Shown here piece after piece: positions 27,200 through 34,517 of a stretch of 64,000 nucleotides of DNA (positions are counted from its first letter, which is position 1; every line of letters starts with the position of its first letter). The position numbers were made by a program, and so were the translations under genes. Origin of the DNA: Nocardioides albertanoniae (lineage in GTDB: Bacteria; Actinomycetota; Actinomycetes; Propionibacteriales; Nocardioidaceae); the NCBI RefSeq assembly GCF_006716315.1, contig NZ_VFOV01000001.1, positions 4,108,501 through 4,172,500 of the forward strand, given 5' to 3'. The notes beneath the pieces are model-generated. The model searched no databases. It saw nothing but the letters and a program-made list of their open reading frames with translations, and was not told where the DNA came from.

Positions 27200-27420
27200 A
27201 CGGCACCGCCCAGCGAGTTCCCTGCACGAGCGGCAGTACGCGAGGTCGGGGTCGTCATCAGGCCGCGAGCGATCAACCCACGGCTGATCAGCTCATCCTC
27301 GAGGTCGTCCCACCACGGCAGGTCGATTTCGATGCCGGCCCAGCCAGGGCAGCCGGGGGCGCACTTGGTCCAGTGATGGCCACAGGAGAGGTATTCGGGG
27401 CAGTCGACCGGGAGCGTCAT
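27196..27420 (-). CDS. Small Cys-rich protein in the AICE operon, unknown function
   Basis: The 74-residue product begins MTLPVDCPEYLSCGHHWTKC and has four cysteines and two histidines within its first 29 residues, suggesting a metal site, then acidic and Thr/Ala-rich sequence. The ATG at 27420 overlaps the whiB-like stop (ATGA), and its own stop overlaps the rep start (GTGA), so it is translated as part of the chain. The longer frame upstream is a shadow of the whiB-like gene. No family recognised; a Rep-accessory role is only a guess from position. Confidence 0.7.
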   Translation of the reverse strand: MTLPVDCPEYLSCGHHWTKCAPGCPGWAGIEIDLPWWDDLEDELISRGLIARGLMTTPTSRTAARAGNSLGGAV

Positions 27421-27680
27421 GCTGCACCCCCGATGATGTCGATCAGATCGAGGAGATCGATCGGCTCTTCGGCACGGTCGATCCCGGCCCACCAGCCACC
27501 AGAGGCTTTGGACTGACGGGCATAGGCGGCGCAGGCGAGGCGGACCGGGCAGCCGGCGCAGGTCTCTTTCATGATCTCGACCAGGACCGTGGGGGCTCCC
27601 GCTTCGTCGGTGATCCACGGCAACCCTCGAGCCTTACGAGTGGTGCATGCGGCGTGAGCCATCCAGGCCGGCGTATTCAC
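27417..27680 (-). CDS. WhiB-like [4Fe-4S] transcription factor encoded in the conjugation operon
   Basis: The 87-residue product has the four WhiB cysteines Cys12, Cys41, Cys44 and Cys50 (CAGCPVRLAC) and a GGWWAGIDR segment in place of the usual G[VI]WGG turn. WhiB-like proteins bind an Fe-S cluster and act with the primary sigma factor region 4; they are actinobacterial and actinophage specific. The protein lacks the longer basic C-terminal AT-hook-like region, ending in an acidic, hydrophobic tail. It is coupled by ATGA overlaps to traB and to the downstream small protein. It may link element transfer or replication to redox or developmental state. Confidence 0.85.
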   Translation of the reverse strand: MNTPAWMAHAACTTRKARGLPWITDEAGAPTVLVEIMKETCAGCPVRLACAAYARQSKASGGWWAGIDRAEEPIDLLDLIDIIGGAA

Positions 27681-29389
27681 GACAGCACCTCCACATCAGT
27701 GGAGTCCGAGGAGCCGACGACCTCACCGGCCACGACCTCGAGGGAGTCACGGCGGTTGCGGGGCTTACGCGGCTTCCGGGTCCGAGGTGCCCCGTTCGGC
27801 GAGGAGGGACCTCGAGGAGGCCGGTTGTCGCCAGGGCGGGTGTTCTTCGTCCGCGCCACGGCAGGGACCAGGTCGGTCTCGGCCAGGCCGATACGGTTGC
27901 TCGTAGTGGCCGTGTCGGGTTCGAGGGTGGTCGTGTCGTCGTGGTGGTCACGTCGGCCGGTAGGCACGAGAGTGCGCCCGCCAGCCGGGTAGGCGTCGTT
28001 CATGTCTTGGATCTCCTCGTCGGTGACGTAGCCGGCTCGGACGCGGACGGGCTCGGAGCGACCCTCGAGGCGGACGTAGCCGATGCCTTGGAGGTCTTCG
28101 GGGATCGCTTCGCAGTAGGCGCCGGCGTCGTGAGCTCCCTCGCCCAGGGACATGTCGACCTGCCCGAACGTCTTCAGGCGCAGCGCGATGCGGATGGTGA
28201 ACAGGTCACGCCAGCGGACGACGTCTTTGGTGACGATCTGGGTGCAGGCGACCACCGCGAACCCGGGAGCACGGCCCTTGGTCAGGAGGCGGCCCATGGC
28301 GTTCTCGATCCGGTTCTGGATCTGGCGGTCTTCGTTCAGCTCGGTCACATCGGCGAGTTCGTCGACCAGGAGGATCACCAGCGGTGTCTCCGGGGAGACG
28401 GTGAACGATCGGGCCACGCCACGCAGGTCGATGGTGCGGTCATCCATCACCCCGACGGCGTCCTCGAACAGTTGGGCCATGGCTTCGTAGTTGTCGCGTT
28501 CGTAGCGCTTGAACATGTCCTTGCCGAACTCGAGTTCCATCCCGCCCTTGGGATCGATAGCCCACACCTGCACCAGACCCGTCGTGATCAGCGGCGCGAG
28601 GGAGCGCAGCATCGACCAGATGACCGATCCCTTTCCGGAACCGGACTCCCCGGCGACGAAGAGATGGTTACCGCGGATCTTGAGCCGCCAGGGCTCGAGG
28701 TGGTCGGTGTAGCCGATGTGGAGCCCATCGAGCCGGGCTACGTCGAGGGCACCGCCACCAGTCGGGACCGGGATCGCACCGATCGTCTTCGCGAGAGGGT
28801 TGCGCTTCTCCAGCTCGAGCCAGCACATCCCCGGCTTGTGCTTACGAACCCGTGCCTCGGAAGCCCGCATCGCGTTGGCCAGGGCGTCGCCACAGCCCTC
28901 GAGCGCACTCGGAGCCATCCCTGCCGGCAGACGCACCAGGAGACGGTCCATAGCCGGCGTGGAACGGACCTTGACCAGCCGCGGGGCCAGCACTCGGCCG
29001 GAGACACGGTCGTTCTTGGTCAGGCCACAGCGCCGCATCCAGAACCCCCACAGGATCCCGTAGCGGAACCAGCGCCCGATCCAGTTGCGGACGATCCGCG
29101 CTGTGCTGCGACCGGTCGGGCCGGCGAACCGGGCGAACGTCGAGGGGGCGAACCTCCACCAGGCCGCCAGCAACCCCGCCAGGCCGAGGAGGGTCCCGAG
29201 GGCGAGGCCGGCGACCAGGAGCCAGCCCATCCGGGACGCGGCCTCGAGCACTCCGGCAGTGGCACAGCCCAGGACAGCGGTCGGGAGGAACAGGCCCGGA
29301 TGAGTGAAGAGGAACCAGACCACGAGAACGGTGGCCTTGAAGAGTTTGAGCGTCGCGCCTCGCAGGAGTCGGCTGATCCAGTCGCCCAT
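27677..29389 (-). CDS. traB: FtsK/SpoIIIE-type DNA translocase, conjugation protein TraB/TraSA
   Basis: The 570-residue product has two or three N-terminal membrane helices (residues 12-80), then an FtsK-type motor: Walker A GESGSGKGS near residue 235 and Walker B PLVILLVDELADVT near 340, with the FtsK family ALRLKTFGQVDM region. In AICEs this single protein forms a hexameric pore that moves double-stranded DNA between mycelial or cell neighbours, replacing a type IV secretion system. No separate relaxase gene was found, in agreement with that mechanism. Stop overlaps the whiB-like start (ATGA); 2 bp separate it from the gene upstream. Confidence 0.92.
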   Translation of the reverse strand: MGDWISRLLRGATLKLFKATVLVVWFLFTHPGLFLPTAVLGCATAGVLEAASRMGWLLVAGLALGTLLGLAGLLAAWWRFAPSTFARFAGPTGRSTARIVRNWIGRWFRYGILWGFWMRRCGLTKNDRVSGRVLAPRLVKVRSTPAMDRLLVRLPAGMAPSALEGCGDALANAMRASEARVRKHKPGMCWLELEKRNPLAKTIGAIPVPTGGGALDVARLDGLHIGYTDHLEPWRLKIRGNHLFVAGESGSGKGSVIWSMLRSLAPLITTGLVQVWAIDPKGGMELEFGKDMFKRYERDNYEAMAQLFEDAVGVMDDRTIDLRGVARSFTVSPETPLVILLVDELADVTELNEDRQIQNRIENAMGRLLTKGRAPGFAVVACTQIVTKDVVRWRDLFTIRIALRLKTFGQVDMSLGEGAHDAGAYCEAIPEDLQGIGYVRLEGRSEPVRVRAGYVTDEEIQDMNDAYPAGGRTLVPTGRRDHHDDTTTLEPDTATTSNRIGLAETDLVPAVARTKNTRPGDNRPPRGPSSPNGAPRTRKPRKPRNRRDSLEVVAGEVVGSSDSTDVEVLS

Positions 29390-29391
29390 GG

Positions 29392-29676
29392 TTATGCGCC
29401 TCGCTCGTGTCGCTCGAATGCTCTAGCGATGTCGTCGAGGTGTGTGCCTGCCTCTTCGACATCAGCGCTGGCCCGGGACAGGCAGGTGACGATGTCGTCG
29501 CCTCGGTTGGCTTCGATCCCGCCAGCAGGGATCAGATCGAGAAGCTCTTGCAGGTCCTCCTCGAGGATCACGAATCGGCTTCCCAACCGGCGAAGCACGG
29601 AGCGTGCCTCGTCATCGGACTCGGCCCCGAGAGCATCGGCCCACAGGTCGAGCTCGTAGTCACCGGTACGCATCAC
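29392..29676 (-). CDS. Small helical protein, tandem paralogue 3 of 3
   Basis: The 94-residue acidic product is homologous to the two genes upstream. Shared features are a Trp at position 12 in the N-terminal pattern (LDLWADAL), a central heptad-like segment (ILEEDLQELLDL), and the C-terminal RAFERHERGA. I do not recognise the family. Predicted structure is two or more long helices with a break around residue 50; the 90-100 aa helical format is superficially like WXG100 proteins, but no WxG turn is present. It sits directly before traB, so a role in transfer or spread is possible by position. Confidence 0.75.
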   Translation of the reverse strand: MMRTGDYELDLWADALGAESDDEARSVLRRLGSRFVILEEDLQELLDLIPAGGIEANRGDDIVTCLSRASADVEEAGTHLDDIARAFERHERGA

Positions 29677-29951
29677 AACGCACCGCCTTCCTGGTGCTGA
29701 AAGACCCGCTGGACCCGGTTCAGCTCGATGACGACGCGATCGAGGGCGCAGCCCGCGGTGAAGAGATCGCTGCGCAGCTTGCCGGCGACCATCCCAACTT
29801 CCGGGAGGGTCTTCGTGGCATAGCCAAGCTCGTAATCGAGGCTCGAGACACGAACGGCGATTTCGTGCACGGCCACGGCCACCTCTTCGTCACCGCGCAC
29901 GCCCAGAGCGTCATACCAGGCCTCGAACTCCCTGCGTCGACCCCACATCAC
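29673..29951 (-). CDS. Small helical protein, tandem paralogue 2 of 3
   Basis: The 92-residue product is the most diverged of the three paralogues. It keeps Trp12 in FEAWYDAL, the segment SSLDYELGY that aligns with ILEEDLQEL in the neighbour, and a C-terminal RVFQHQEGGAL matching RAFERHERGA. It is linked to both neighbours by 4-bp ATGA overlaps. Function unknown. Confidence 0.75.
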   Translation of the reverse strand: MMWGRRREFEAWYDALGVRGDEEVAVAVHEIAVRVSSLDYELGYATKTLPEVGMVAGKLRSDLFTAGCALDRVVIELNRVQRVFQHQEGGAL

Positions 29952-30226
29952 GCGACGCCCCGCTCGTGACGCTCGAAGGAACGGCGCAGCATCCGCAGCC
30001 CATCGGCCGCGTTGAGGGTGTCGGTCGCGGCGTCGTTGAGGGAGACAAGGATGTCGTCGCCACCTACGACCGTGGTGGTCTCGAATCGCTTCTGGAACCA
30101 GTTCAGCTCACCGGCAACGGTCAACAGCCGGCTGTAGTAGTTGGACAGCGCCGCCATCGCGTCGGTGTCGTTGTCGACCTCGAGGATCTCGGCCCAGGCA
30201 TCCAGGTCTTTGCGTCGTGCAGTCAT
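29948..30226 (-). CDS. Small helical protein, tandem paralogue 1 of 3
   Basis: The 92-residue product starts MTARRKDLDAWAEILEV (Trp11) and ends RRSFERHERGVA, so both ends match the paralogues at 29392 and 29673. The middle has VAGELNWFQKRF and an acidic helix DDILVSLNDAATDTLNAADG. The start overlaps the stop of a 42-residue ORF (TGATG). Three adjacent paralogues with conserved ends and diverged centres suggest subunits of one hetero-oligomer; that is inference. Confidence 0.75.
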   Translation of the reverse strand: MTARRKDLDAWAEILEVDNDTDAMAALSNYYSRLLTVAGELNWFQKRFETTTVVGGDDILVSLNDAATDTLNAADGLRMLRRSFERHERGVA

Positions 30227-30354
30227 CAGAATTGCCTTCCAGTGCTCTCAGTGCTGCTCTCGTTGTTGTGCTCGTTGTTGTTGGGGTTGGTTCCCGCCAG
30301 CCGCCGCGCCTTCCCAAACACGACGGCCAGCGGGCGAATAGGGGGTGTGCTCAC
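30226..30354 (-). CDS. 42-residue coupled ORF, Asn-rich, unknown
   Basis: A GTG at 30354 overlaps the stop of the preceding gene (GTGA), and its stop overlaps the next ATG (TGATG), so the ORF fits the coupled chain without gaps. It encodes a basic N-terminal half (IRPLAVVFGKARRLAG) and an Asn/Glu/Ser-rich tail (NPNNNEHNNESSTEST). Short and low-complexity, so it could be a translational bridge rather than a functional protein. Confidence 0.5.
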   Translation of the reverse strand: MSTPPIRPLAVVFGKARRLAGTNPNNNEHNNESSTESTGRQF

Positions 30355-30530
30355 AGACCCGTCGCCTTGCCGCGACAGACCGGGCACACCGGGGTTGAAA
30401 GGTCGGGGTAGTCCCACGACCAGGCCCTGCCGTAGTTCGGCCGGCCGCACAGCGTGGTGTCGGCAGTGATCGCCCGGGAGTAATGCGCCGGGTCGGTTCC
30501 CTCACCGATCCACACCAGAAAGAAGCTCAC
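30351..30530 (-). CDS. 59-residue CxxC protein of the AICE operon
   Basis: A GTG at 30530 overlaps the stop of the gene upstream (GTGA). The product starts MSFFLVWIGEGTDPAHYSRA and has one Cys in LCGRPNYGRAW and a CPVCRGKA motif at the end, a likely zinc site. Similar small proteins with CGR...CPVC patterns are frequent in actinobacterial plasmids and AICEs, without known function. It is too short for most automatic calls but is supported by its overlaps at both ends. Confidence 0.7.
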   Translation of the reverse strand: MSFFLVWIGEGTDPAHYSRAITADTTLCGRPNYGRAWSWDYPDLSTPVCPVCRGKATGL

Positions 30531-30895
30531 GCCGACACCGCCTCGAAAGCAGGCAAGCCTGAGGTGAGCGCGGGCATAGAGGCCGGTTCCCAGGTCGCGA
30601 CCTCGATCGAGACCGGGACCTCGTGCGAACCCTCGGGAACCCAGCCCTGCCAGATCCGCAGACGCCTGTCCTCGACGACCAGGTCAACGCCGGGGCACAG
30701 CCACTCCGGAAGAATCAGCGACTCCGCCAGGACTTGGGCCGATGCCGCGTCAGCGACAGTGACCCGGACATCGACCACCGCGACGGACACGCCTTGCACA
30801 TCGACGTGACCGTCCAGAGCCTCCAGCTCGGTCACCTCGACCTGCGGGACGCACTCCAGCAGACCGACCGCCCACGCCAGCTCGTGCGACCTCAT
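30527..30895 (-). CDS. Hypothetical AICE operon protein, 122 aa
   Basis: The 122-residue acidic product alternates short beta-like segments (VDVQGVSVAVVDVRVTVAD, VDLVVEDRRLRIWQG, HEVPVSIEVATWEP). It has no signal peptide, membrane segment or recognisable motif. It is coupled to pra upstream (1-bp TGATG overlap) and the CxxC protein downstream (GTGA). Function unknown. Confidence 0.65.
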   Translation of the reverse strand: MRSHELAWAVGLLECVPQVEVTELEALDGHVDVQGVSVAVVDVRVTVADAASAQVLAESLILPEWLCPGVDLVVEDRRLRIWQGWVPEGSHEVPVSIEVATWEPASMPALTSGLPAFEAVSA

Positions 30896-31344
30896 CAGGC
30901 AGCCTGCTTCGAGGACGAGGCACCACCGTTACCGGCAGCAGGCTTACGGGCACCCTCAGGCTCGGACATCCCCCGAGACATGAAGGTCCACTCGATCCGA
31001 GAGAAGTCGCCCTCCGTCTTCACGTAGTAGCCCACCTCGAGGTCCTTGAACTCGACCGGAACGAACGGCATCCCAGACGAGTTCGCCGGCGGAACCGGCT
31101 GGGTCGCGGAGAGGATCTTCACGTTGACCGTCTTCTGGTTCTTCTTCGCCTCCGGGTCCGCATCCAGCACCGGAACCGTCCACACCATCAGGCCGGTCTC
31201 CTGGTCCCGCTTCTGCGGACGAAGCACACCCTTCGGCGGAGCAGGCGCGTCGTAGTCCCGCACCGGCTCGACCTCGCCCACCACGAACGCACCGTTCGGG
31301 AACACCTGCTCGGTCGTGAGCTGCATCTTCTTCGGCATCGCCAT
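30895..31344 (-). CDS. pra: Pra-like activator of replication, integration and excision
   Basis: The 149-residue product resembles the Pra proteins of pSAM2-type elements: EQVFPNGAFVVGEVEPVRDYD, then VWTVPVLDADPEAKKNQKTV, PVPPANSSGMPFVPVEFKDL and FMSRGM. In pSAM2, Pra is the positive regulator that turns on rep, xis and int, and is itself repressed by KorSA. The start at 31344 is fixed by AAGGAG eight bases upstream. A large dyad operator begins 34 bp upstream of the start. It heads the twelve-gene chain running to int. The Ser/Gly/Ala tail after residue 130 is low complexity. Confidence 0.75.
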   Translation of the reverse strand: MAMPKKMQLTTEQVFPNGAFVVGEVEPVRDYDAPAPPKGVLRPQKRDQETGLMVWTVPVLDADPEAKKNQKTVNVKILSATQPVPPANSSGMPFVPVEFKDLEVGYYVKTEGDFSRIEWTFMSRGMSEPEGARKPAAGNGGASSSKQAA

Positions 31345-31377
31345 GACTTGATCTCCTTGGATCTGATCGAATTTGGT

Positions 31378-31420
31378 AAGTGGTATATGCCACTTTGATT
31401 CAGAGTGGCATATACCACTT
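31378..31420. promoter_or_regulatory. Dyad operator upstream of pra, likely KorSA-like binding site
   Basis: AAGTGGTATATGCCACT (31378-31394) and its exact reverse complement (31404-31420) are separated by 9 bp. Each half is itself a near-palindrome AGTGG-6-CCACT. GntR-family HutC/KorSA repressors bind such sites. A related site stands before the repressor gene (32227-32245). Binding here would silence the whole operon from pra to int. Confidence 0.82.
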
Positions 31421-31466
31421 GGAGATGCAAGGCCTTCGGCGAAACTCGTGCAAAGACGAGCGCGAA

Positions 31467-32210
31467 CTAACTCAGGTCGTACCGCTGCTCGTAGGTCCAG
31501 CGGTCGGCCGGATAGACCGCCACCGCGAACTCGATCGGGCGGTCACTCTGGTCGTAGACCGTGTGCTCGACCACGAGGACGGGCGCGGACTCATCCCCCA
31601 GACCGAGGGGCTCGGCATCCACGCCAGCGGCACGCGCACAGGTCCGGTCGCGGGCATAGGTTCCGCGTCGGCCGGTCTGAGTCTCGACGTACGTCAGCGT
31701 CCCGGAGAAGATCCGTTCCCTGACGAGCAGTTGCGGAGCGGTGCCCGCCAGTTCGGCATTGAACCAGGACGTCGAGGTCTCCGCCCGGCGGTCACCTTCC
31801 CAGGTGATGCGATGCCGGCGAATGGCGGCGCTTCCCGCGTCGAGCTGTAGCGCCCTGACTACATGCTCCGGGGCCTCGGGGACCACCTCGGCGGCCACGA
31901 TCTCGGCGCGAGTGCCGTCGGCATAGATCCGTCCAGAAGTCCGGGCCTTCGTGTATCTCTCACTTGCACGCCGGTTCACAGCCAGGTCGGACACGAAGGT
32001 CCCCGATCCCTGCACCGAGTGCACCAGACCGAGCTCACGAAGCAGCATCAATGACTTGGTCGCCGTCGGTCGCGACACGTCGTACTCCGCTGCAACGGCA
32101 CGCTCGCTCGGGATCTCATCCCCCGGGCGCAGCTCACCACTTAGGATCCGAGCACGGATCTGCTCCGCAATCTGGCGGAACTTCGGTGCCCCGCTGGCTT
32201 CGCTGGACAT
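31467..32210 (-). CDS. korSA: GntR-family (HutC) repressor, KorSA-like
   Basis: The 247-residue product has a GntR winged helix (residues 10-75: FRQIAEQIRARILSGELRPG, PSERAVAAEYDVSRPTATKS, SVQGSGTFVSDL) and a C-terminal UTRA ligand domain (EVVPEAPEHVVRALQLDAG, RHRITWEGDR, FAVAVYPADRWTYEQ). In pSAM2, KorSA of this family represses pra and its own gene, holding the element in the integrated state. ATG at 32210 gives the usual N-terminus. It is upstream of the pra operator on the same strand, 46 bp away, with a similar site ahead of its own start. Confidence 0.85.
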   Translation of the reverse strand: MSSEASGAPKFRQIAEQIRARILSGELRPGDEIPSERAVAAEYDVSRPTATKSLMLLRELGLVHSVQGSGTFVSDLAVNRRASERYTKARTSGRIYADGTRAEIVAAEVVPEAPEHVVRALQLDAGSAAIRRHRITWEGDRRAETSTSWFNAELAGTAPQLLVRERIFSGTLTYVETQTGRRGTYARDRTCARAAGVDAEPLGLGDESAPVLVVEHTVYDQSDRPIEFAVAVYPADRWTYEQRYDLS

Positions 32211-32226
32211 TGCTACTTCTTCCGAC

Positions 32227-32245
32227 TGGTCAATACCACTTGCCA
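32227..32245. promoter_or_regulatory. Second KorSA-like site in the korSA/DUF1152 divergent promoter
   Basis: TGGTCAATACCACTTGCCA contains, on the minus strand, AAGTGGTAT, the same nine bases that begin the pra operator, and a short dyad TGGT-4-ACCA. Placed 17 bp upstream of korSA and 41 bp before the divergent DUF1152 gene, it could control both. Confidence 0.6.
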
Positions 32246-32285
32246 ACGGTAGCGCGTCGACCACTCACAGGCGACAATCGAGACC

Positions 32286-33425
32286 GTGCGGACTCTCTTG
32301 GTAGCAGCAGGCGGCGGCGGCGATGCCGTCGGAGCGATGCTGATCCGACGATTGATTGGCCAGGACCCAGGACAGCCGGCCCTGGTCACAACGTGTGCCT
32401 GGGAGCGCCTTCGCATCGATCCAGTGCCTGGTCCTCGATCACGAGGCGACTTCGTCGGCCTGCGCTCGATCGCAGGGACTCGCGCCGAGGTCGCGCCAAC
32501 CAGCGACACGCTTCCCGCCGGCCGCTCCGTGCTTCCGAGATTGGCCGGAGATATCGATGCTCGGTTATTCGTGCACGACTTCGCGGGCGGTGCAGTCGGC
32601 CTGTCCGATCAGTTGCGGTACCTCGCCGAAGCCCTCAACGCCGATTCCCTGATCGTGGTGGATGTCGGCGGGGATGTTGTTGCGCGTGGCGACGAGCCCG
32701 GGTTACTCAGCCCCCTTGCGGACTCGTTGACTCTTGCGGCGAGCATCAAGACCGGTCTCCCCGTCCAGGTCGCAGTCCTCGGGCCGGGAGTTGATGGGGA
32801 ACTCACCGCTGACGAAGTGACGCAGATTCTCGCCAGCCTTCACGCAGAGCGAGTTGGCCCCATCACTCCAGAAGACGTAGAGGCCCTTCGCGATGTCCTC
32901 GAATGGCATCCGACGGAAGCGACAACGCTCGTAGCCGCGAGCGCGATAGGCCATCGAGGATCAGTCGACATGCGGCGGGGACTGGATCCCGTGCCAATGA
33001 CAGACGACAGTTCGACCGTATGGCTGCTCGATGCTTCCCGTATCGAGGACTTTCCGCTCGCGGCGGCACTGGCACAGACGCAGAGTCTCCCGAGTGCCGA
33101 GCACATCATGCGCAAGATCGCTGTTGACGAGCTCGACTACGAGCGCCGCCGTGCCGCTGGGAAAGTAGCCATCACATCGTCTACGTCACCGTCCGCGGTT
33201 GTACAAGCCAGTCTTGATCTGGGTGCGTCGTTTATTACGACGCGGCGGCTCTTGGAGGCAACAAACGCCGACTGTCCCCATTTCGAGGATGCACGCGTTG
33301 ACGGGCTTGGTCTCTGGTCGCTCCCTGCCATCGCCGCCGGGGCCCAGAGCGCTTCCGTCCTGCCCGAAACCGGCAATTATGCGAGGAGCCGTTCGTCGAA
33401 GCGGTCCGACCTAGGACAGCCGTAG
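32286..33425 (+). CDS. DUF1152-family protein carried by the AICE
   Basis: The 379-residue product begins with GTG at 32286 and a glycine-rich nucleotide-loop-like start (MRTLLVAAGGGGDAVGAMLI). It continues with VTTCAWERLRIDPVPGPRSRGDF and LIVVDVGGDVVARGDEPGLLSPLADS, which are typical of DUF1152. Members are found on actinobacterial AICEs and plasmids, and their biochemical role is not established. The N-terminal loop and DVGGD suggest a Rossmann-like fold binding a nucleotide or phosphosugar. It is divergent from korSA and may share its operator. Confidence 0.75.
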   Translation: MRTLLVAAGGGGDAVGAMLIRRLIGQDPGQPALVTTCAWERLRIDPVPGPRSRGDFVGLRSIAGTRAEVAPTSDTLPAGRSVLPRLAGDIDARLFVHDFAGGAVGLSDQLRYLAEALNADSLIVVDVGGDVVARGDEPGLLSPLADSLTLAASIKTGLPVQVAVLGPGVDGELTADEVTQILASLHAERVGPITPEDVEALRDVLEWHPTEATTLVAASAIGHRGSVDMRRGLDPVPMTDDSSTVWLLDASRIEDFPLAAALAQTQSLPSAEHIMRKIAVDELDYERRRAAGKVAITSSTSPSAVVQASLDLGASFITTRRLLEATNADCPHFEDARVDGLGLWSLPAIAAGAQSASVLPETGNYARSRSSKRSDLGQP

Positions 33426-33454
33426 GCTCGGTGACGTCGGCGGCCCGTTGCCTC

Positions 33455-34279
33455 CTAACCTTCGAAGTGCCCAACACTGCCAGGCTCCGGACTAGCTTCG
33501 GGCGTGCGCCTCTCGGAGCCAATTCGTGGACGTAGCCTGTAGGGAACCTTGACTGGACCGTCGCGCTCGCTCCAGAGCCATCGACCTGACCGGCGTAGTG
33601 CCCAACCGGTGTGCTTGTACGGCATGAGTTCGCCTACGCTGAGTTGCCCGAGGACGTGGGTTAGCTCTTCAGCCACGCGCAGATTATGCTCGCGCTCCCG
33701 CGCGGCAGCGTTCGCGTAGCCATCGGCGCGAGCGGTGAACTCCTCGTAGCTCAACTGGCCGATTCTCTGCCGATGTGCGATCAGCGCTTGCGAGTCCACC
33801 AGTGACTCGGTGTAGTCGCGACCGAACCTGCGTCCCTTTCTGCGGAGCTTCTCTCTTTCCGCTTCAAGTAGTTCCGGACTGATCTGGCGCTGGCGGTAGT
33901 AAGCGACCTCGTCTGCCCTCGAGAGAATGCTGGTAATCGGTGATGGACATAGGAACACTGGCAGTACGCCGTATCCGTCCCAGTCACAGTGTGTATACGC
34001 GACCGCTTGTGCGACCCAGCCGTAGCCAGCACCAACGCTGGAAGGCTTCGCAGTCTTGAACTCGACTGCGAAAGCCGGGTTCACGTCATGCCAGCCGTCC
34101 GGATCCCGGGGCCTCAAGACCGCGTCGATGCGGGTCTGCTCGCCGGTCCAGTAGCGACCATGCACCTGCTCGTCGACGTGGAACCACGTTTCCATCTTGG
34201 TAAGTACGAACTCAGCCAGAGCCTCCTCGTCGGGGAAGGCTCCAGGGTCAGGCAGCAGAGGCTTGGGCCCGAAGTGCAT
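33455..34279 (-). CDS. Predicted PD-(D/E)XK-type nuclease-like cargo protein
   Basis: The 274-residue product has an Asp in TRIDAVLRP followed about 20 residues later by FAVEFKTAKP, i.e. D...ExK, and then a helix VAQAVAYTH with the Gln often seen in motif IV. This spacing fits the catalytic core of restriction-endonuclease-like (PD-(D/E)XK) folds. The C-terminal half is helical and basic (EREKLRRKGRRFGRDY) with no recognised domain. I chose ATG at 34279; the longer frame upstream is low quality. It diverges from the gene at 34518 and converges with the DUF1152 gene. A defence or DNA-restriction role is possible but unproven. Confidence 0.6.
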   Translation of the reverse strand: MHFGPKPLLPDPGAFPDEEALAEFVLTKMETWFHVDEQVHGRYWTGEQTRIDAVLRPRDPDGWHDVNPAFAVEFKTAKPSSVGAGYGWVAQAVAYTHCDWDGYGVLPVFLCPSPITSILSRADEVAYYRQRQISPELLEAEREKLRRKGRRFGRDYTESLVDSQALIAHRQRIGQLSYEEFTARADGYANAAAREREHNLRVAEELTHVLGQLSVGELMPYKHTGWALRRSGRWLWSERDGPVKVPYRLRPRIGSERRTPEASPEPGSVGHFEG

Positions 34280-34517
34280 GTTTTGACTGTACGACGCGAC
34301 GCGCAGGCCCGGGCCCAGACGCCTAAGGCCCGCCTGTTCTGGAAGACGGCTTCGCCTCCGTCCCGATCGAATCCCCTTGACAACGCCGACGCCGGCCATC
34401 GCGCCTCGGAGCGGTTCCACAATCTTGGGTACATGACGCGGGACACCCACCTGCAACGCTCCCCGTCTTCGACACCATCCGGTGGGCAAGCAGGCGTCAA
34501 CCAGGAAGGAAATATCT

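Noticed and set aside
29392..30226. WXG100/ESX-type secretion substrates
   Set aside because: Length and helical character are similar, but no WxG turn and no type VII secretion genes are present.
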